A DNA stretch of 64,000 bases from Butyricicoccus_A sp963588905 (GCA_963588905.1 CAVAJF010000004.1:1-64000), one strand, 5' to 3'; shown: positions 26,258-34,476, numbered from the stretch's first letter. Numbers and translations are program-made. The notes: a model not told the origin generated them from the sequence alone.

Positions 26258-26335
26258 TCCCTCTGCTTCAAGCAGAGGGATTTGTTTTATATAGCAAGAG
26301 AAAAGATCAGCCCCGCACACCGTGCGGGGCTGATG
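26258..26335. terminator. paired terminators between convergent genes
   Basis: Two hairpins lie in tandem. AATCCCTCTGCTT with AAGCAGAGGGATT, followed by a T-rich stretch, ends the plus-strand regulator. CAGCCCCGCAC with GTGCGGGGCTG (about 26308-26332) has T-rich flanks on both strands and ends the minus-strand UroD gene. Confidence 0.88.
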
Positions 26336-26338
26336 TTT

Positions 26339-27616
26339 TTATGCACCGAAGTGCTCTTCGTTGTACTTGTGTACGGCGCTGAATGCTGCCCAGATGTTCT
26401 CCGGCTTGGTATCGCCTACGATGTTGTGAATCGTGTTGAATACATAGCCGCCGCCCTTGGACAGGATGTCCAGACGCTCAATAACCTGTGCAGCAACTTC
26501 TTCCGGATTGCCGCGCGGAAGGGTTGTCTGCGTATCAACGCCGCCGCCCCAGAATACCAGCTTATCGCCGTACTTCTCCTTGAGCATATGCGGGTCCATA
26601 CCGGTTGCAGACAGCTGAACCGGATTGATAATATCCAGGCCCATATCTACAATGTCATCCAGCAGGCGAACCAGACAGCCACAGGTATGTGCATAAGTCT
26701 TCCAGCTGGTATTTTTATGAATCCAATCACAAACACGCTTGTAATACGGCTTGTACAGCTCACGGAACATATCTGCGGACATAATTTCCGAATTCTGGGT
26801 ACCAAAGTCTGTGCCGCTGATCCAGCAAATCTGAATGCGGTCACCACATGCCTGCTTGTAAATCTCCAAGTTCTTCAGCATGAACTCGGTCTGCATCTCA
26901 AAGACTTCCTGTACATACTCCGGATACATGATCTGTGCCATGATCCACTCGTCAAACTTACGGATGCCCTTTGGATGCTTCTCAAACGGAGCCGGCAGTG
27001 CACCCGGATCGCCGAAGCCTGCACCAGCCAAATTACCGATAATTGCGTAATCGGTCTCTTCATACAGACGCTTGGACTCGCGCTCATAGTACTTTGCGGT
27101 CTCGTCAGACATGACAGAGAAGAAATCCTTAAAATCCTCACGCGGGGTCAAATCATCTTCGTCATATTCCTCTGCGCGGTCAATGATGTCGAAGAAATAG
27201 CCGCCTTCCGGCATATAGGCAGACGGAGGTGCTGTTCTGTCGCCCTGCGGATACAGCTGACGCGCACCGTTCGGCAGAATATCAAACTCATTGCCTTCGT
27301 TAATCAGCGTCGGCGTTCCATCCGGCATGATGAATTTTTTCTTCTTTCCGTTCGGATATACACCCATGCTGTCCTCCGGATGATTCATGCCGATAACATC
27401 GGATTTCATCATGCGGCGCAGGTCTTCATCTACGACACCGAGCATCTGAATGATCTCGAATACATCAATGTCATGCTTCGGCAGTCCCAGATATTCTCTC
27501 AGGCGGTACTCTGCGCACACGCTGATGCCGGTCTGACCGGTTGCACCAAAATCAATCGGCACGCGATCCGGCTGCTGGTGGTTAATCGCAGCAATTACTC
27601 GTTCTCTCGAATTCAT
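26339..27616 (-). CDS. uroporphyrinogen decarboxylase-family enzyme (methyltransferase-like)
   Basis: A 425-residue protein of the UroD superfamily, which includes heme-pathway decarboxylases and cobalamin/thiol methyltransferases. It starts NSRERVIAAINHQQPDRVPIDFG, typical of the catabolic branch, and has the Zn-type WKTYAHTCGCL motif and DIINPVQLSATGMDP. There is no heme cluster around it. Family relatives in anaerobes are often demethylases of methoxylated or methylamine compounds, but no corrinoid protein adjoins it. A divergent AraC regulator probably controls it. Confidence 0.82.
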   Translation of the reverse strand: MNSRERVIAAINHQQPDRVPIDFGATGQTGISVCAEYRLREYLGLPKHDIDVFEIIQMLGVVDEDLRRMMKSDVIGMNHPEDSMGVYPNGKKKKFIMPDGTPTLINEGNEFDILPNGARQLYPQGDRTAPPSAYMPEGGYFFDIIDRAEEYDEDDLTPREDFKDFFSVMSDETAKYYERESKRLYEETDYAIIGNLAGAGFGDPGALPAPFEKHPKGIRKFDEWIMAQIMYPEYVQEVFEMQTEFMLKNLEIYKQACGDRIQICWISGTDFGTQNSEIMSADMFRELYKPYYKRVCDWIHKNTSWKTYAHTCGCLVRLLDDIVDMGLDIINPVQLSATGMDPHMLKEKYGDKLVFWGGGVDTQTTLPRGNPEEVAAQVIERLDILSKGGGYVFNTIHNIVGDTKPENIWAAFSAVHKYNEEHFGA

Positions 27617-27760
27617 ATATTCTCCTCCTATTTTTCATCAAGTACTTTCGGAACATCCCTTGTCGTTACTTTGATTGTAGCTCTCAAAATCCAAATTTAG
27701 AATGAGAATTTGTGCGAAATGCTTTAGAAAACATGCTTTCAGAAAGATCGACAATAAAAT

Positions 27761-27789
27761 TTGACAGCTCGTATCCTCCATGGTATACT
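27761..27789 (+). promoter_or_regulatory. promoter of the AraC-family gene
   Basis: TTGACA (27761-27766), a 17-bp spacer and TATACT (27784-27789) form a near-consensus sigma-A promoter about 45 bp before the ATG at 27838. Confidence 0.82.
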
Positions 27790-27837
27790 TGAGCAAAAAT
27801 TAGTAACCAAATACATGGTTCAATACGAGGTGATTTC

Positions 27838-28722
27838 ATGCTAGCTCATGAACCCGGCACCTGTTCCGGCTCTGATTTATATTTCCATACTCCATCTGCC
27901 CAAACCCGCGAGATGCTGTTCTATATGACATCATGCGGGTATTATTATACCGATTACGACTATCATATCACGCGAGATTACGTAGAGGAATTTTTGCTTA
28001 TGTACATCTGTGATGGACGCCTCTCCGTTCGCATGGGTGATAAAACAATCGTTGCTACAGAAGGACAAATTTGCTTTTTGAATTGTCACATACCACATGA
28101 ATATTACACCATCGGGCACACAGAATTCATTTGGATGCACATAAACGGTTCCAATATTCAGCAGTTATATGACCATGTTTTCGATTTATATGGCGCACAT
28201 GTATTTCATTCCACAGTAGCTCCGCAGATTAAAAAAGATATTTTTAATTTCATTTATGTGTGCAGAAACGACCAAATGATGCCGGATTTAGAGGCATCGC
28301 ACCGCCTTTACCGCATTATCTTGACCCTATTGAGCGGCATTCCACGGCGCAAAAGTATGCTGAACTCTACTTCTAAAAAATCTCACCGCATTACCGATTC
28401 CGTTGTTTCTTCCGCCATGCAATTTATCGGAAACAATTACCGTCACAGCATCAGCGTGACAGATATTGCCCAAAATGTCGGCATGAGCAAAGCACATTTT
28501 TCTCGTATTTTCAAAAAGCAGTCCGGCTATGCTCCACACGAATACCTGATTCAAATCCGATTAAATCGCGCCAAGCATTTATTAAAAACAACGGACATGC
28601 CAATCAAGAATGTCTCGCAGGAAGTCGGATACCAAGATGTCACAACGTTTACCAGTGCATTTACCAATCGCGTCGGCTTATCTCCGGCACAGTTCCGTAA
28701 TTCTTCTTTGGGGTCTACCTGA
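27838..28722 (+). CDS. AraC-family regulator with cupin sensor
   Basis: A 294-residue regulator. Residues about 40-110 form an AraC-type cupin sensor (YEEFLLMYICDG-like pattern, then CHIPHEYYTIG). The C-terminal 100 residues carry two helix-turn-helix motifs (ISVTDIAQNVGMSKAHFSRIF and IKNVSQEVGYQDVTTFTSAF). GAGGTG precedes the ATG. It diverges from the UroD-family gene 221 bp away, the usual layout for a local activator, so I infer it regulates that gene. Confidence 0.9.
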   Translation: MLAHEPGTCSGSDLYFHTPSAQTREMLFYMTSCGYYYTDYDYHITRDYVEEFLLMYICDGRLSVRMGDKTIVATEGQICFLNCHIPHEYYTIGHTEFIWMHINGSNIQQLYDHVFDLYGAHVFHSTVAPQIKKDIFNFIYVCRNDQMMPDLEASHRLYRIILTLLSGIPRRKSMLNSTSKKSHRITDSVVSSAMQFIGNNYRHSISVTDIAQNVGMSKAHFSRIFKKQSGYAPHEYLIQIRLNRAKHLLKTTDMPIKNVSQEVGYQDVTTFTSAFTNRVGLSPAQFRNSSLGST

Positions 28723-29032
28723 TAGAAAGACAAACGATCAGAATATTTTCCGCACAACGTCAGAGCGGTTCTGATATTGGAAATCTTGCTATTCGAGGTG
28801 ATTTCAGAAAATCTGCCATGTGATGCCTTTTATTTTCAAAAGCACAAAATCTAAATATATACGCAGTTTTTCTTATGTTGTTCGGGTGTCAAAAATCATA
28901 TAGTAAAGAGGCGGACAATCGTTCAAAACAACTTTTTTCCAACTCTCCCCATACTGTCCTATATTTTCTGCTTCATTGTAAGAATGCTAGAGAATATAGG
29001 GCAGTTCTTCTTTTCTCGTATATCTGCACACG
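28723..29032. other. gene-free stretch left of the integrated element
   Basis: No supported gene lies here. A weak inverted repeat, ATCAGAA/TTCTGAT (about 28739-28775), follows the AraC gene and may be its terminator. The rest is AT-rich. Confidence 0.5.
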
Positions 29033-29063
29033 AAAAAACCGCTTATTCAGTATGAATAAGCGG
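29033..29063 (-). terminator. displaced original terminator of the tRNA-fMet gene
   Basis: CCGCTTATTCA (29039-29049) pairs with TGAATAAGCGG (29053-29063), with six As on the plus strand giving a T-run on the minus strand. It lies just past the leftover tRNA 3' fragment, exactly where the terminator of the uninterrupted tRNA gene would be. Confidence 0.8.
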
Positions 29064-29067
29064 CAAG

Positions 29068-29116
<49 letters not shown>

Positions 29117-29230
29117 TGTACAATCTGCTTATCGAGAAATTTCAAGATATATAAAATAATTGCGATTACGTTCAAATAATGCGTTTTAATTGCCGAGAAA
29201 GTTCAAATCGTGCTGAGTAATTTTGAGAAA

Positions 29231-29283
29231 ATTCACCCCAAATTCACCCCATTCACCCAAAATTCACCCCACGGATTCACCCC
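29231..29283 (+). repeat. left arm-type direct repeats ATTCACCCC
   Basis: ATTCACCCC occurs at 29231, 29242, 29262 and 29275, with a variant at 29251. The first pair has the same 11-bp spacing and orientation as the pair at the right end (39772 and 39783). Together they look like integrase arm-binding sites inside both element ends. Confidence 0.7.
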
Positions 29284-29339
29284 GCGCCTGCTGCATCTGC
29301 CAGCGGGCTTTTTTCATTTCCCGCCAGCAAAGAGACGAT

Positions 29340-30160
29340 ACAGGCGGGCGCGTCATTGGTCACACACTTCTGTGAAACCAATATCTAAAAATCAAAGTGA
29401 CGATGGACTTTTTTGTCTGCCGTATACCCGTTCCCGCTGGGGCGGTCATTTTCACCTTCCCTTTGTCCTCGTTATTGAGTCGCTTTTTCTTTGTTCGTTC
29501 GTAGTTCGCGCCCTGGCTAATGCCCATTTTTGCACATCAGGTGCTGAAAGCACTGCCCTGATTCAGGGCGCTGGTTTGTATGGCGTAACAAATCGTGACG
29601 CCATGTGTCCTCAAAACTGAGGGGTCATGATTTCCGCGACCCCCTTTTACTCAAATCCGAGTAAAACCGAGCCGAACATAAGCTCTCCCGTTTTTTTGTG
29701 CTATGTTTGTGCTCACTTTGTGCTCATGCCCTGTCGGAAGGTATGCCCTATTTCAGGGCATACCGGCAATTTACGAGAACCCGCTCATTTTTGAGCGCCT
29801 TGCATGGGTATAGCGAATCGCTATAGCCCTCATGTGCCAGACTTCGGACGTTTTTCACACGAAGTTCGCCCGCCTGAGACGATTCATAGAATTGTGATCG
29901 GTTTCCAGATTTGGAAAGCAAACAGTTTCGGACAAAATTGTCTAAAACCTATTCTCCAAAATTGGAAGAAAGTTTTTTTATCTCATCGTTTTTTCGGGCT
30001 CACCAAAATTGGAGAGTCCAACTTTGGATTGGCTGACTGCTCAAACTTGAGCCGTCCTCTTACCGGACAGCGCAAATCTGCGCAGTCAAATCAACGGCAC
30101 AGCTTTTCACCCTGTGTCGCGTTTCACTCTAAAGGGGGTGTCCGTTTCGTTCACCCTTTC
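29340..30160. other. dense array of short palindromes, no protein gene
   Basis: No convincing protein gene is present. The stretch holds at least a dozen short, mutually different hairpins about every 15-75 bp. Examples are TTTTACTC/GAGTAAAA (29645-29666), TATGCCCT/AGGGCATA (29742-29762), GCTCA/TGAGC (29783-29796), the 10-bp stem at 29806-29829, GACA/TGTC (29931-29942), TCCAA/TTGGA (29955-29966), GCTCAA/TTGAGC (30039-30052) and GCGCA/TGCGC (30070-30083). A 14-bp direct repeat, GTGTCGCGTTTCAC, occurs at 30114 and 30187. It could be a large structured RNA or a protein-binding or transfer region. Confidence 0.6.
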
Positions 30161-30312
30161 TATGCATTCCCGTCTCCTGTATAGGGTGTCGCGTTTCACG
30201 ACGCGCCTTTTCATGCATCCTTATTCCCCCTCTCCTGCAAATATTCCGGTATTTTGCAGCTGATCGGGCGTGCTGCAGCTGCATTTTCTGCAACTCCCGC
30301 CCGTTTGGGCAT

Positions 30313-30341
30313 CAAAAAAAGAACAGCCCGCAGGGCTGTTC
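30313..30341 (-). terminator. dinD terminator
   Basis: GAACAGCCC and GGGCTGTTC (30321-30341) flank a 3-nt loop, with a run of As on the plus strand giving a T-tail on the minus strand. Confidence 0.9.
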
Positions 30342-30354
30342 AGGTTAGTTGCTG

Positions 30355-31197
30355 TTAGTCTGACAGGCATCCGCCAGACTTAGCGAGTTTCTTTTCTTCT
30401 GTTTTTACTTTACGTTCCAATTTTTTCAAATCCTCAGCAGGCGGGAGTTCTTCCGGCTTAATTCCACGATCTTCAAGCATAGTCCTAACGCTCTGGTTAT
30501 TATGTACATGCTCTACCGTGATAGAACACTCACCCTGCAAATCTTTCTGTTCTACGTTGTAATTGGTCATTTCAGTAGCAAGATTCTTTGCTGCAATCGT
30601 CAAAGTTGGCAGGAAATCAGCTAACGGGCGGCTTTCCTTCACTCCGTAGATTTCTTTCATTTCTTTTGTGGAATGATGGAACAATGCTCGATCTCCCTTT
30701 GACCGAATCCGTCCGAATCCCTGCTCATCTACTCCACGCTCATAAATATTTGCCGACAGCTGCTTTTCAGCATCACGCAAGCGGTCTCGTGCTTCCATCC
30801 GTGCGATCAGTTGCATGCGTTCCTCGATTAACTCTTGTTTTCTGGTCTGTAACGCAAAATAGCTCTGCGCGAATGCAATCTCTTCTTTTCGTGGGTCTCC
30901 GTTCTGAGCAATCAAGTAGCAAGCATACCGAGTGAGCATAATATCCTCTATTTCTCTATATGCACCAGAACCCAGCTCGACCATTTTGCCAACGTCGGCA
31001 AAATGGTCTGAAAGTTCAAACTCACTGTTATTACACGCTATTTTAGCTCTTTCAATCGTTTCTGAGAACCGTCTCCACTGAGAGTATCCAAGCAATTCTT
31101 GAATCTCTCTAGCATACCAAAATTCCGTGCCATCTTCCATGTGATGACAAACATCATCAAACAGCTTTTGCAGTGCAAGCATTTTTGTCTTATCCAT
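30355..31197 (-). CDS. dinD: DNA damage-inducible protein D (DinD-like)
   Basis: A 280-residue DinD homologue, close to the 274 residues of the E. coli protein. The BRO-N-like N-terminus is clear (FWYAREIQELLGYSQWRRF, then the ELSDHFADVGKMVELGSGAYREIED stretch and ARYACYLIAQNGDP-type motif, seen as TRYACYLIAQNGDPRK). The middle FALQTRKQEL and the late PEELPPAEDLKKLERKVK also match. DinD proteins counter RecA filaments. On a mobile element it may link element behaviour to DNA damage. An AAGGAAA site precedes the ATG. Confidence 0.9.
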   Translation of the reverse strand: MDKTKMLALQKLFDDVCHHMEDGTEFWYAREIQELLGYSQWRRFSETIERAKIACNNSEFELSDHFADVGKMVELGSGAYREIEDIMLTRYACYLIAQNGDPRKEEIAFAQSYFALQTRKQELIEERMQLIARMEARDRLRDAEKQLSANIYERGVDEQGFGRIRSKGDRALFHHSTKEMKEIYGVKESRPLADFLPTLTIAAKNLATEMTNYNVEQKDLQGECSITVEHVHNNQSVRTMLEDRGIKPEELPPAEDLKKLERKVKTEEKKLAKSGGCLSD

Positions 31198-31300
31198 TTA
31201 TTTTTCCTTTCTATCTTTTGCATGAATCACACTTTTAATCTGCTTTTCTTTTGACATATCTATTCCCCTTCTCCGGCGGGCGCATCGTCCCGCTGTACGG

Positions 31301-31513
31301 TTAAATCTTTGTTCCGTCCTTAAAAGAAAACGAAAACGGGACAAATTCAGCACCAAGCGCCGCCGCAATAACTTTGAGTTCTGATTCTGTAAATGTCTCT
31401 CGTTTCAGTTTTTGATTAAAATTAGATGGTGTCATTTTTATTCTTCTAGCCAATTCCGCCTGACTAATTCCGGCATAAGCCGCTGCTGCTTTTATTCTTT
31501 GTTCCATTGCCAT
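31301..31513 (-). CDS. XRE-family helix-turn-helix protein
   Basis: A 70-residue Cro/CI-like protein, essentially one helix-turn-helix (QRIKAAAAYAGISQAELARRI, then TPSNFNQKLKR). The ATG at 31513 is chosen because GGGAGG lies just upstream; the longer frame is unsupported. It diverges from the initiator-like gene across a 157-bp control region and is the likely regulator of that region. Confidence 0.88.
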   Translation of the reverse strand: MAMEQRIKAAAAYAGISQAELARRIKMTPSNFNQKLKRETFTESELKVIAAALGAEFVPFSFSFKDGTKI

Positions 31514-31538
31514 TGTAGAGCCTCCCAATATAACTTGT

Positions 31539-31637
31539 ATTATACAGCAATCCCTTAACCATAGCAAGCAAATGAGAAAAATCATCCACCATTCAATTGA
31601 TTAAATGCTTGACGTTATTAAGCAAAAGCTGTATACT
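31539..31637. promoter_or_regulatory. divergent promoters with candidate operator
   Basis: The minus-strand promoter has TTGCTA (31562-31567) and TATAAT (31539-31544). The plus-strand promoter has TTGACG (31609-31614) and TATACT (31632-31637). Both spacers are 17 bp. An inverted repeat, TGCTT with AAGCA (about 31606-31624), covers the plus-strand -35 and is a plausible repressor site. Confidence 0.75.
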
Positions 31638-31670
31638 ATAATCACACCAACAGAAAAGAGGTGAACACAA

Positions 31671-32474
31671 ATGGCAGAAAATCGCGTAAATCCAGAAAAC
31701 TTCTATGTCGTGCAAGGCTGGATGGTATCCGACCTCGGTTTGAAGGGAAATGAACTCGCTGTATATGCTATCATTTACGGCTTTTCACAAGCTGAACAGC
31801 AATATTACACCGGTTCAGCGCAATATCTAGCCGACTGGATTCAAAGCAGTAAGAGAACTGTACTTGCTGCTCTGAAATCTTTGACTGAAAAGGGATGCAT
31901 TGAAAAACGAGAGCGCATAGAAAACGGGGTGAAATTTTGTGACTACCGGTGCAATTTTTTCACCACCCCAGTGAAAAAACTTCACCACCCCGATGAAAAA
32001 TTTTCATCACCCCCAGTGAAAAAATTTCACCACCCCGGTGAAAAATTTTCACCTCATAATATAGCAGATAAGATAGAAGATAATATAACTGATACAGACA
32101 GAGAGACAGAGCAAAGCCCTGTTCTGTCTGCTGCGAATGGAATAGCTTCTATTTTCTGTACAGCCTTTGGCGTGGATACAATCAGCAAACGCCTGTTAAC
32201 CAGTATGGAACAGACCTTGCAGGCGGGCGTATCAGAGCAGCGTATTGCTTCCTTGATACACAGCGCAAGGAACAAGCACCCAAGAGAACCGGAATCCTAC
32301 ATAGCAGCGGGCTTGAAAAGGCTGCGAGAATCCGCACCGGAAGAACAGCCCGTGAGCATCAAGCCGGAAAATCAACCGCTGGAGCCTTGGGAACAGGATT
32401 GGCTGAAAGAATTTAAAGCAATGTCTGAGAAAGAAAGTGCAGCCGCTGCTTTAGCCAACTGGCACGTCATTTAG
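31671..32474 (+). CDS. helix-turn-helix replication initiator-like protein
   Basis: A 267-residue protein resembling phage/element replisome organizers. The first 90 residues form a winged helix-turn-helix (GNELAVYAIIYGFSQAEQQYY, then LADWIQSSKRTVLAALKSL). Residues about 95-128 are a tandem low-complexity stretch of KKLHHP, EKFSSP and KKFHHP units encoded by DNA iterons. The C-terminal half has a partner-binding look (PESYIAAGLKRL). It starts with AGAGGTG upstream of the ATG and leads a three-gene plus-strand set. Confidence 0.78.
   Translation: MAENRVNPENFYVVQGWMVSDLGLKGNELAVYAIIYGFSQAEQQYYTGSAQYLADWIQSSKRTVLAALKSLTEKGCIEKRERIENGVKFCDYRCNFFTTPVKKLHHPDEKFSSPPVKKFHHPGEKFSPHNIADKIEDNITDTDRETEQSPVLSAANGIASIFCTAFGVDTISKRLLTSMEQTLQAGVSEQRIASLIHSARNKHPREPESYIAAGLKRLRESAPEEQPVSIKPENQPLEPWEQDWLKEFKAMSEKESAAAALANWHVI
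31954..32052 (+). repeat. intragenic iterons within the initiator-like gene
   Basis: Four to five copies of a unit of the form TTTTTCACCACCCC followed by GTGAAAAA repeat with about 20-22 bp spacing, near two turns of DNA. Each unit is an inverted repeat. The layout recalls phage lambda, where the origin lies inside the initiator gene. Confidence 0.7.
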
Positions 32475-32634
32475 GCTACAATCAAAATTGAGCCGCGCAA
32501 ACACGTCAGAATTAAGGCTCTAAGCGCATAACAGGGTCTAGGGTATGTAATTACACCCTGAGCAACAAACACACCGTGAACGCCCGCTAAATCAGCGGAC
32601 GAGCATATACAAATCAATCTAGGAGGAATTTACA

Positions 32635-32844
32635 ATGGAAACTTATGTCAATGCAACCAGGGACAAGTGGATTACCAGCTACACACCGGAAGAATACGCA
32701 CGCTATCAGGAAATCTGCAAAAGGCTCAAGAAAGCCATCGATGACGCTTGCGTTTTATTCGGTGATGATCTTGATGATTTGGAACGCCTTGACAGCTTAA
32801 TTGCTGCATGGTGGGACGGTCACGCAGAAGAATCCGACGAATAA
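32635..32844 (+). CDS. small acidic protein of unknown function
   Basis: A 69-residue, strongly acidic, probably helical protein (METYVNATRDKW start; a FGDDLDDLERLDSL middle and an EESDE end). TAGGAGG lies ten bases before the ATG. It has no recognised domain. Its place after the initiator-like gene suggests an element housekeeping role. Confidence 0.68.
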   Translation: METYVNATRDKWITSYTPEEYARYQEICKRLKKAIDDACVLFGDDLDDLERLDSLIAAWWDGHAEESDE

Positions 32845-32974
32845 GCAGGCATAACAAAAGCCCTTTTCCTGTCCACCGTCCAAAGCAACAGGAAAAGAGC
32901 CAGTAATATAACCACCAAGGGCGGTATCTGGTCTTATTGTACCAGAGCCGCCCGCCGGAGACAAGGCGGAATGA

Positions 32975-33124
32975 ATGGAAACACCCACATGGAAAGAGCT
33001 GACAAAACTCACATGGAAAGAGCTGGTAAACAGGTTACGAGCTAAACTCGATAGTGATAGTCTGAACTATCGTCAACTTGTATTGATGTTAACTATCGCA
33101 GAAACAGAATGGAAGAAGCACTAA
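32975..33124 (+). CDS. candidate 49-residue small protein
   Basis: A short frame, METPTWKELTKLTWKELV at its start, with an internal duplication of TWKEL and a charged helix after it, ends in WKKH. AAGGCGG lies about eight bases upstream, and a hairpin (ACACCCGC 33132-33139 with GCGGGTGT 33153-33160) follows the stop. It fits as the last gene of the initiator set, but with no known relative it remains tentative. Confidence 0.45.
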   Translation: METPTWKELTKLTWKELVNRLRAKLDSDSLNYRQLVLMLTIAETEWKKH

Positions 33125-33131
33125 CTACCAG

Positions 33132-33160
33132 ACACCCGCCGGAATCCTCTGTGCGGGTGT
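33132..33160 (+). terminator. hairpin ending the initiator gene set
   Basis: An 8-bp GC-rich stem encloses a 13-nt loop; only a short T-run follows about eight bases later, so termination may be partial. Confidence 0.5.
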
Positions 33161-33172
33161 TCTGCAACTTTT

Positions 33173-33452
33173 GCGAACATTTCTCTTTTTCTCCGTTCGC
33201 ATTCGTTCGCATTTGTTCGCATTCATCAGTCTTTTTGCAGTTTCTTCCATGCGATTTTTCAATCTGCTTTCCTGTTCGCCTTTCGCTCGCATTCGTTCGC
33301 ATTATTAAATTGTTAATAGTATACCACATTTCACAGATTTTTCCACTATGCAATTTCTAAACCGTTTGTTCTGGCGTTCATCCTGCGTTCGGAGAGCGTT
33401 CACAAGCGTTCGTTCTGGCGTTCAAAATAGCCGTTTGAACGGTTTTGAACGG
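33173..33452. repeat. helically phased repeat arrays upstream of the membrane-HTH gene
   Basis: GTTCGCATT occurs at 33195, 33205 and 33215 (10-bp period), and near-identical copies lie at 33274, 33285 and 33295, with an inverted GCGAAC at 33173. A second motif, GCGTTC, occurs at 33374, 33385, 33396, 33406 and 33418 (10-12 bp period). A palindrome CCGTTTGAACGG (33431-33442) and a further half-site follow. An AT-rich segment (33300-33330) lies between. Such phasing places sites on one face of the helix. No gene is supported in 33161-33499. Confidence 0.75.
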
Positions 33453-33499
33453 CAAAACCAGCATATTACAGACTATTCAAAAGGGAAGGGGAGACCTGT

Positions 33500-34468
33500 A
33501 TGAACATATTCAGAAATAGTATTCCATGTATTGCCCTGCTGGCGGCTGCGTGCTGCGTGGGCTCTGTGTCCATCTCTGCCGCTGTCGGCGCGGACATGAT
33601 TGCAGGCATTGTGATTCTGTTCCTGCTGTGCAATCCATTCCAGCTATTGCGCTGCCTGAGTGCCCGCCTGCGCTTGTGTATCGCCTGCATGATTGTTCTT
33701 GTCCTGTGCGCCGTGCAGCTCTCTATGATCGCCCTGTATGCCCGTGTGTATCTGCTGCTGGCGGCGGGCGGTATCGCTGTTGTGTGCCGTGTCCGCTGGG
33801 CTGACTGGCGGGCGGCTGAGCTTGTCAAGCAATCGCCGGAAGTAGACCGGATCCTCGAACACCTGTATTATCACGGAGAATTTGAAGCACGGGACGCATG
33901 GACACGGTACGGATGCAGAGAAACGCGGTCTTTGCTTCGACAGGCGGCGGGCGTTGAAGTGCCTGAGAGCTTGATCGCGTCTAGTTACATGCCCGTGTAT
34001 TGTCTTGGGTATCTGCACGGCTGCAAGGGCGTAGAAGAGCTGACAGAGCAGGTATCCCAGCTCGAAGAGGTGCAAGACCAGTTTGACAAGCTGCAATACA
34101 AAGCGCAAGACATGCAGGACGATTTGAACGACTTTCGGAAAGAGGTCGAGAACCTGTACACAGAGAATGAGCAGCTGCGAGAGCAGGGAAGCGAATACCG
34201 GCACGCCCTGACGGCATCGGATGAGGTAATTAAACGCCTGCGAGAAGAAATAGACCCGCTCAAAAATGAGCGGGTTGCACCAGAAACCGAACCAGAAAAG
34301 CCGGCTTTTTCCACAGCTCCCGCCAGCGAACCGGAAAACCAAGACAGCGAAATCTTACGCCTGTTTGAATCCGGCATGAGCCTGTCGCAGATCGGTGCAC
34401 GGTTCGGTATCTCCAAATCATCTGCACACGCTGCCAAAGAACGAGCAAAGAAAGCACAGACCGCCTAA
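33500..34468 (+). CDS. membrane-anchored coiled-coil protein with C-terminal HTH
   Basis: A 322-residue protein of unusual layout. Residues about 7-95 form four hydrophobic helices. A linker and a coiled coil (about 185-255, with repeated Q/L/E heptads such as VEELTEQVSQLEEVQDQFD) follow. The last 40 residues form a resolvase-type helix-turn-helix (LFESGMSLSQIGARFGISKS). It would place a DNA-binding head on the cytosolic side of the membrane. It sits just after phased DNA repeats that it could bind. No named family was recognised; a tethering or segregation role is inference. Confidence 0.75.
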   Translation: MNIFRNSIPCIALLAAACCVGSVSISAAVGADMIAGIVILFLLCNPFQLLRCLSARLRLCIACMIVLVLCAVQLSMIALYARVYLLLAAGGIAVVCRVRWADWRAAELVKQSPEVDRILEHLYYHGEFEARDAWTRYGCRETRSLLRQAAGVEVPESLIASSYMPVYCLGYLHGCKGVEELTEQVSQLEEVQDQFDKLQYKAQDMQDDLNDFRKEVENLYTENEQLREQGSEYRHALTASDEVIKRLREEIDPLKNERVAPETEPEKPAFSTAPASEPENQDSEILRLFESGMSLSQIGARFGISKSSAHAAKERAKKAQTA

Positions 34469-34476
34469 TACAACCG

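Noticed and set aside
26282..27700. A 472-codon plus-strand open frame over the UroD gene
   Set aside because: The minus-strand gene has a clear family match, ribosome binding site and terminators; this is its shadow.
29210..30184. Two plus-strand frames of 136 and 126 codons in the element's left arm
   Set aside because: No ribosome binding sites, no domains and odd composition; they run through many hairpins and look like noncoding DNA.
33195..33303. CRISPR array
   Set aside because: Repeats are 9-10 bp with no spacers of fixed length and no cas genes; they are protein-binding-type direct repeats.
33093..33353. Minus-strand frame with repeated RTNAN residues
   Set aside because: Its apparent peptide repeats come only from the DNA arrays; no ribosome binding site or relative.
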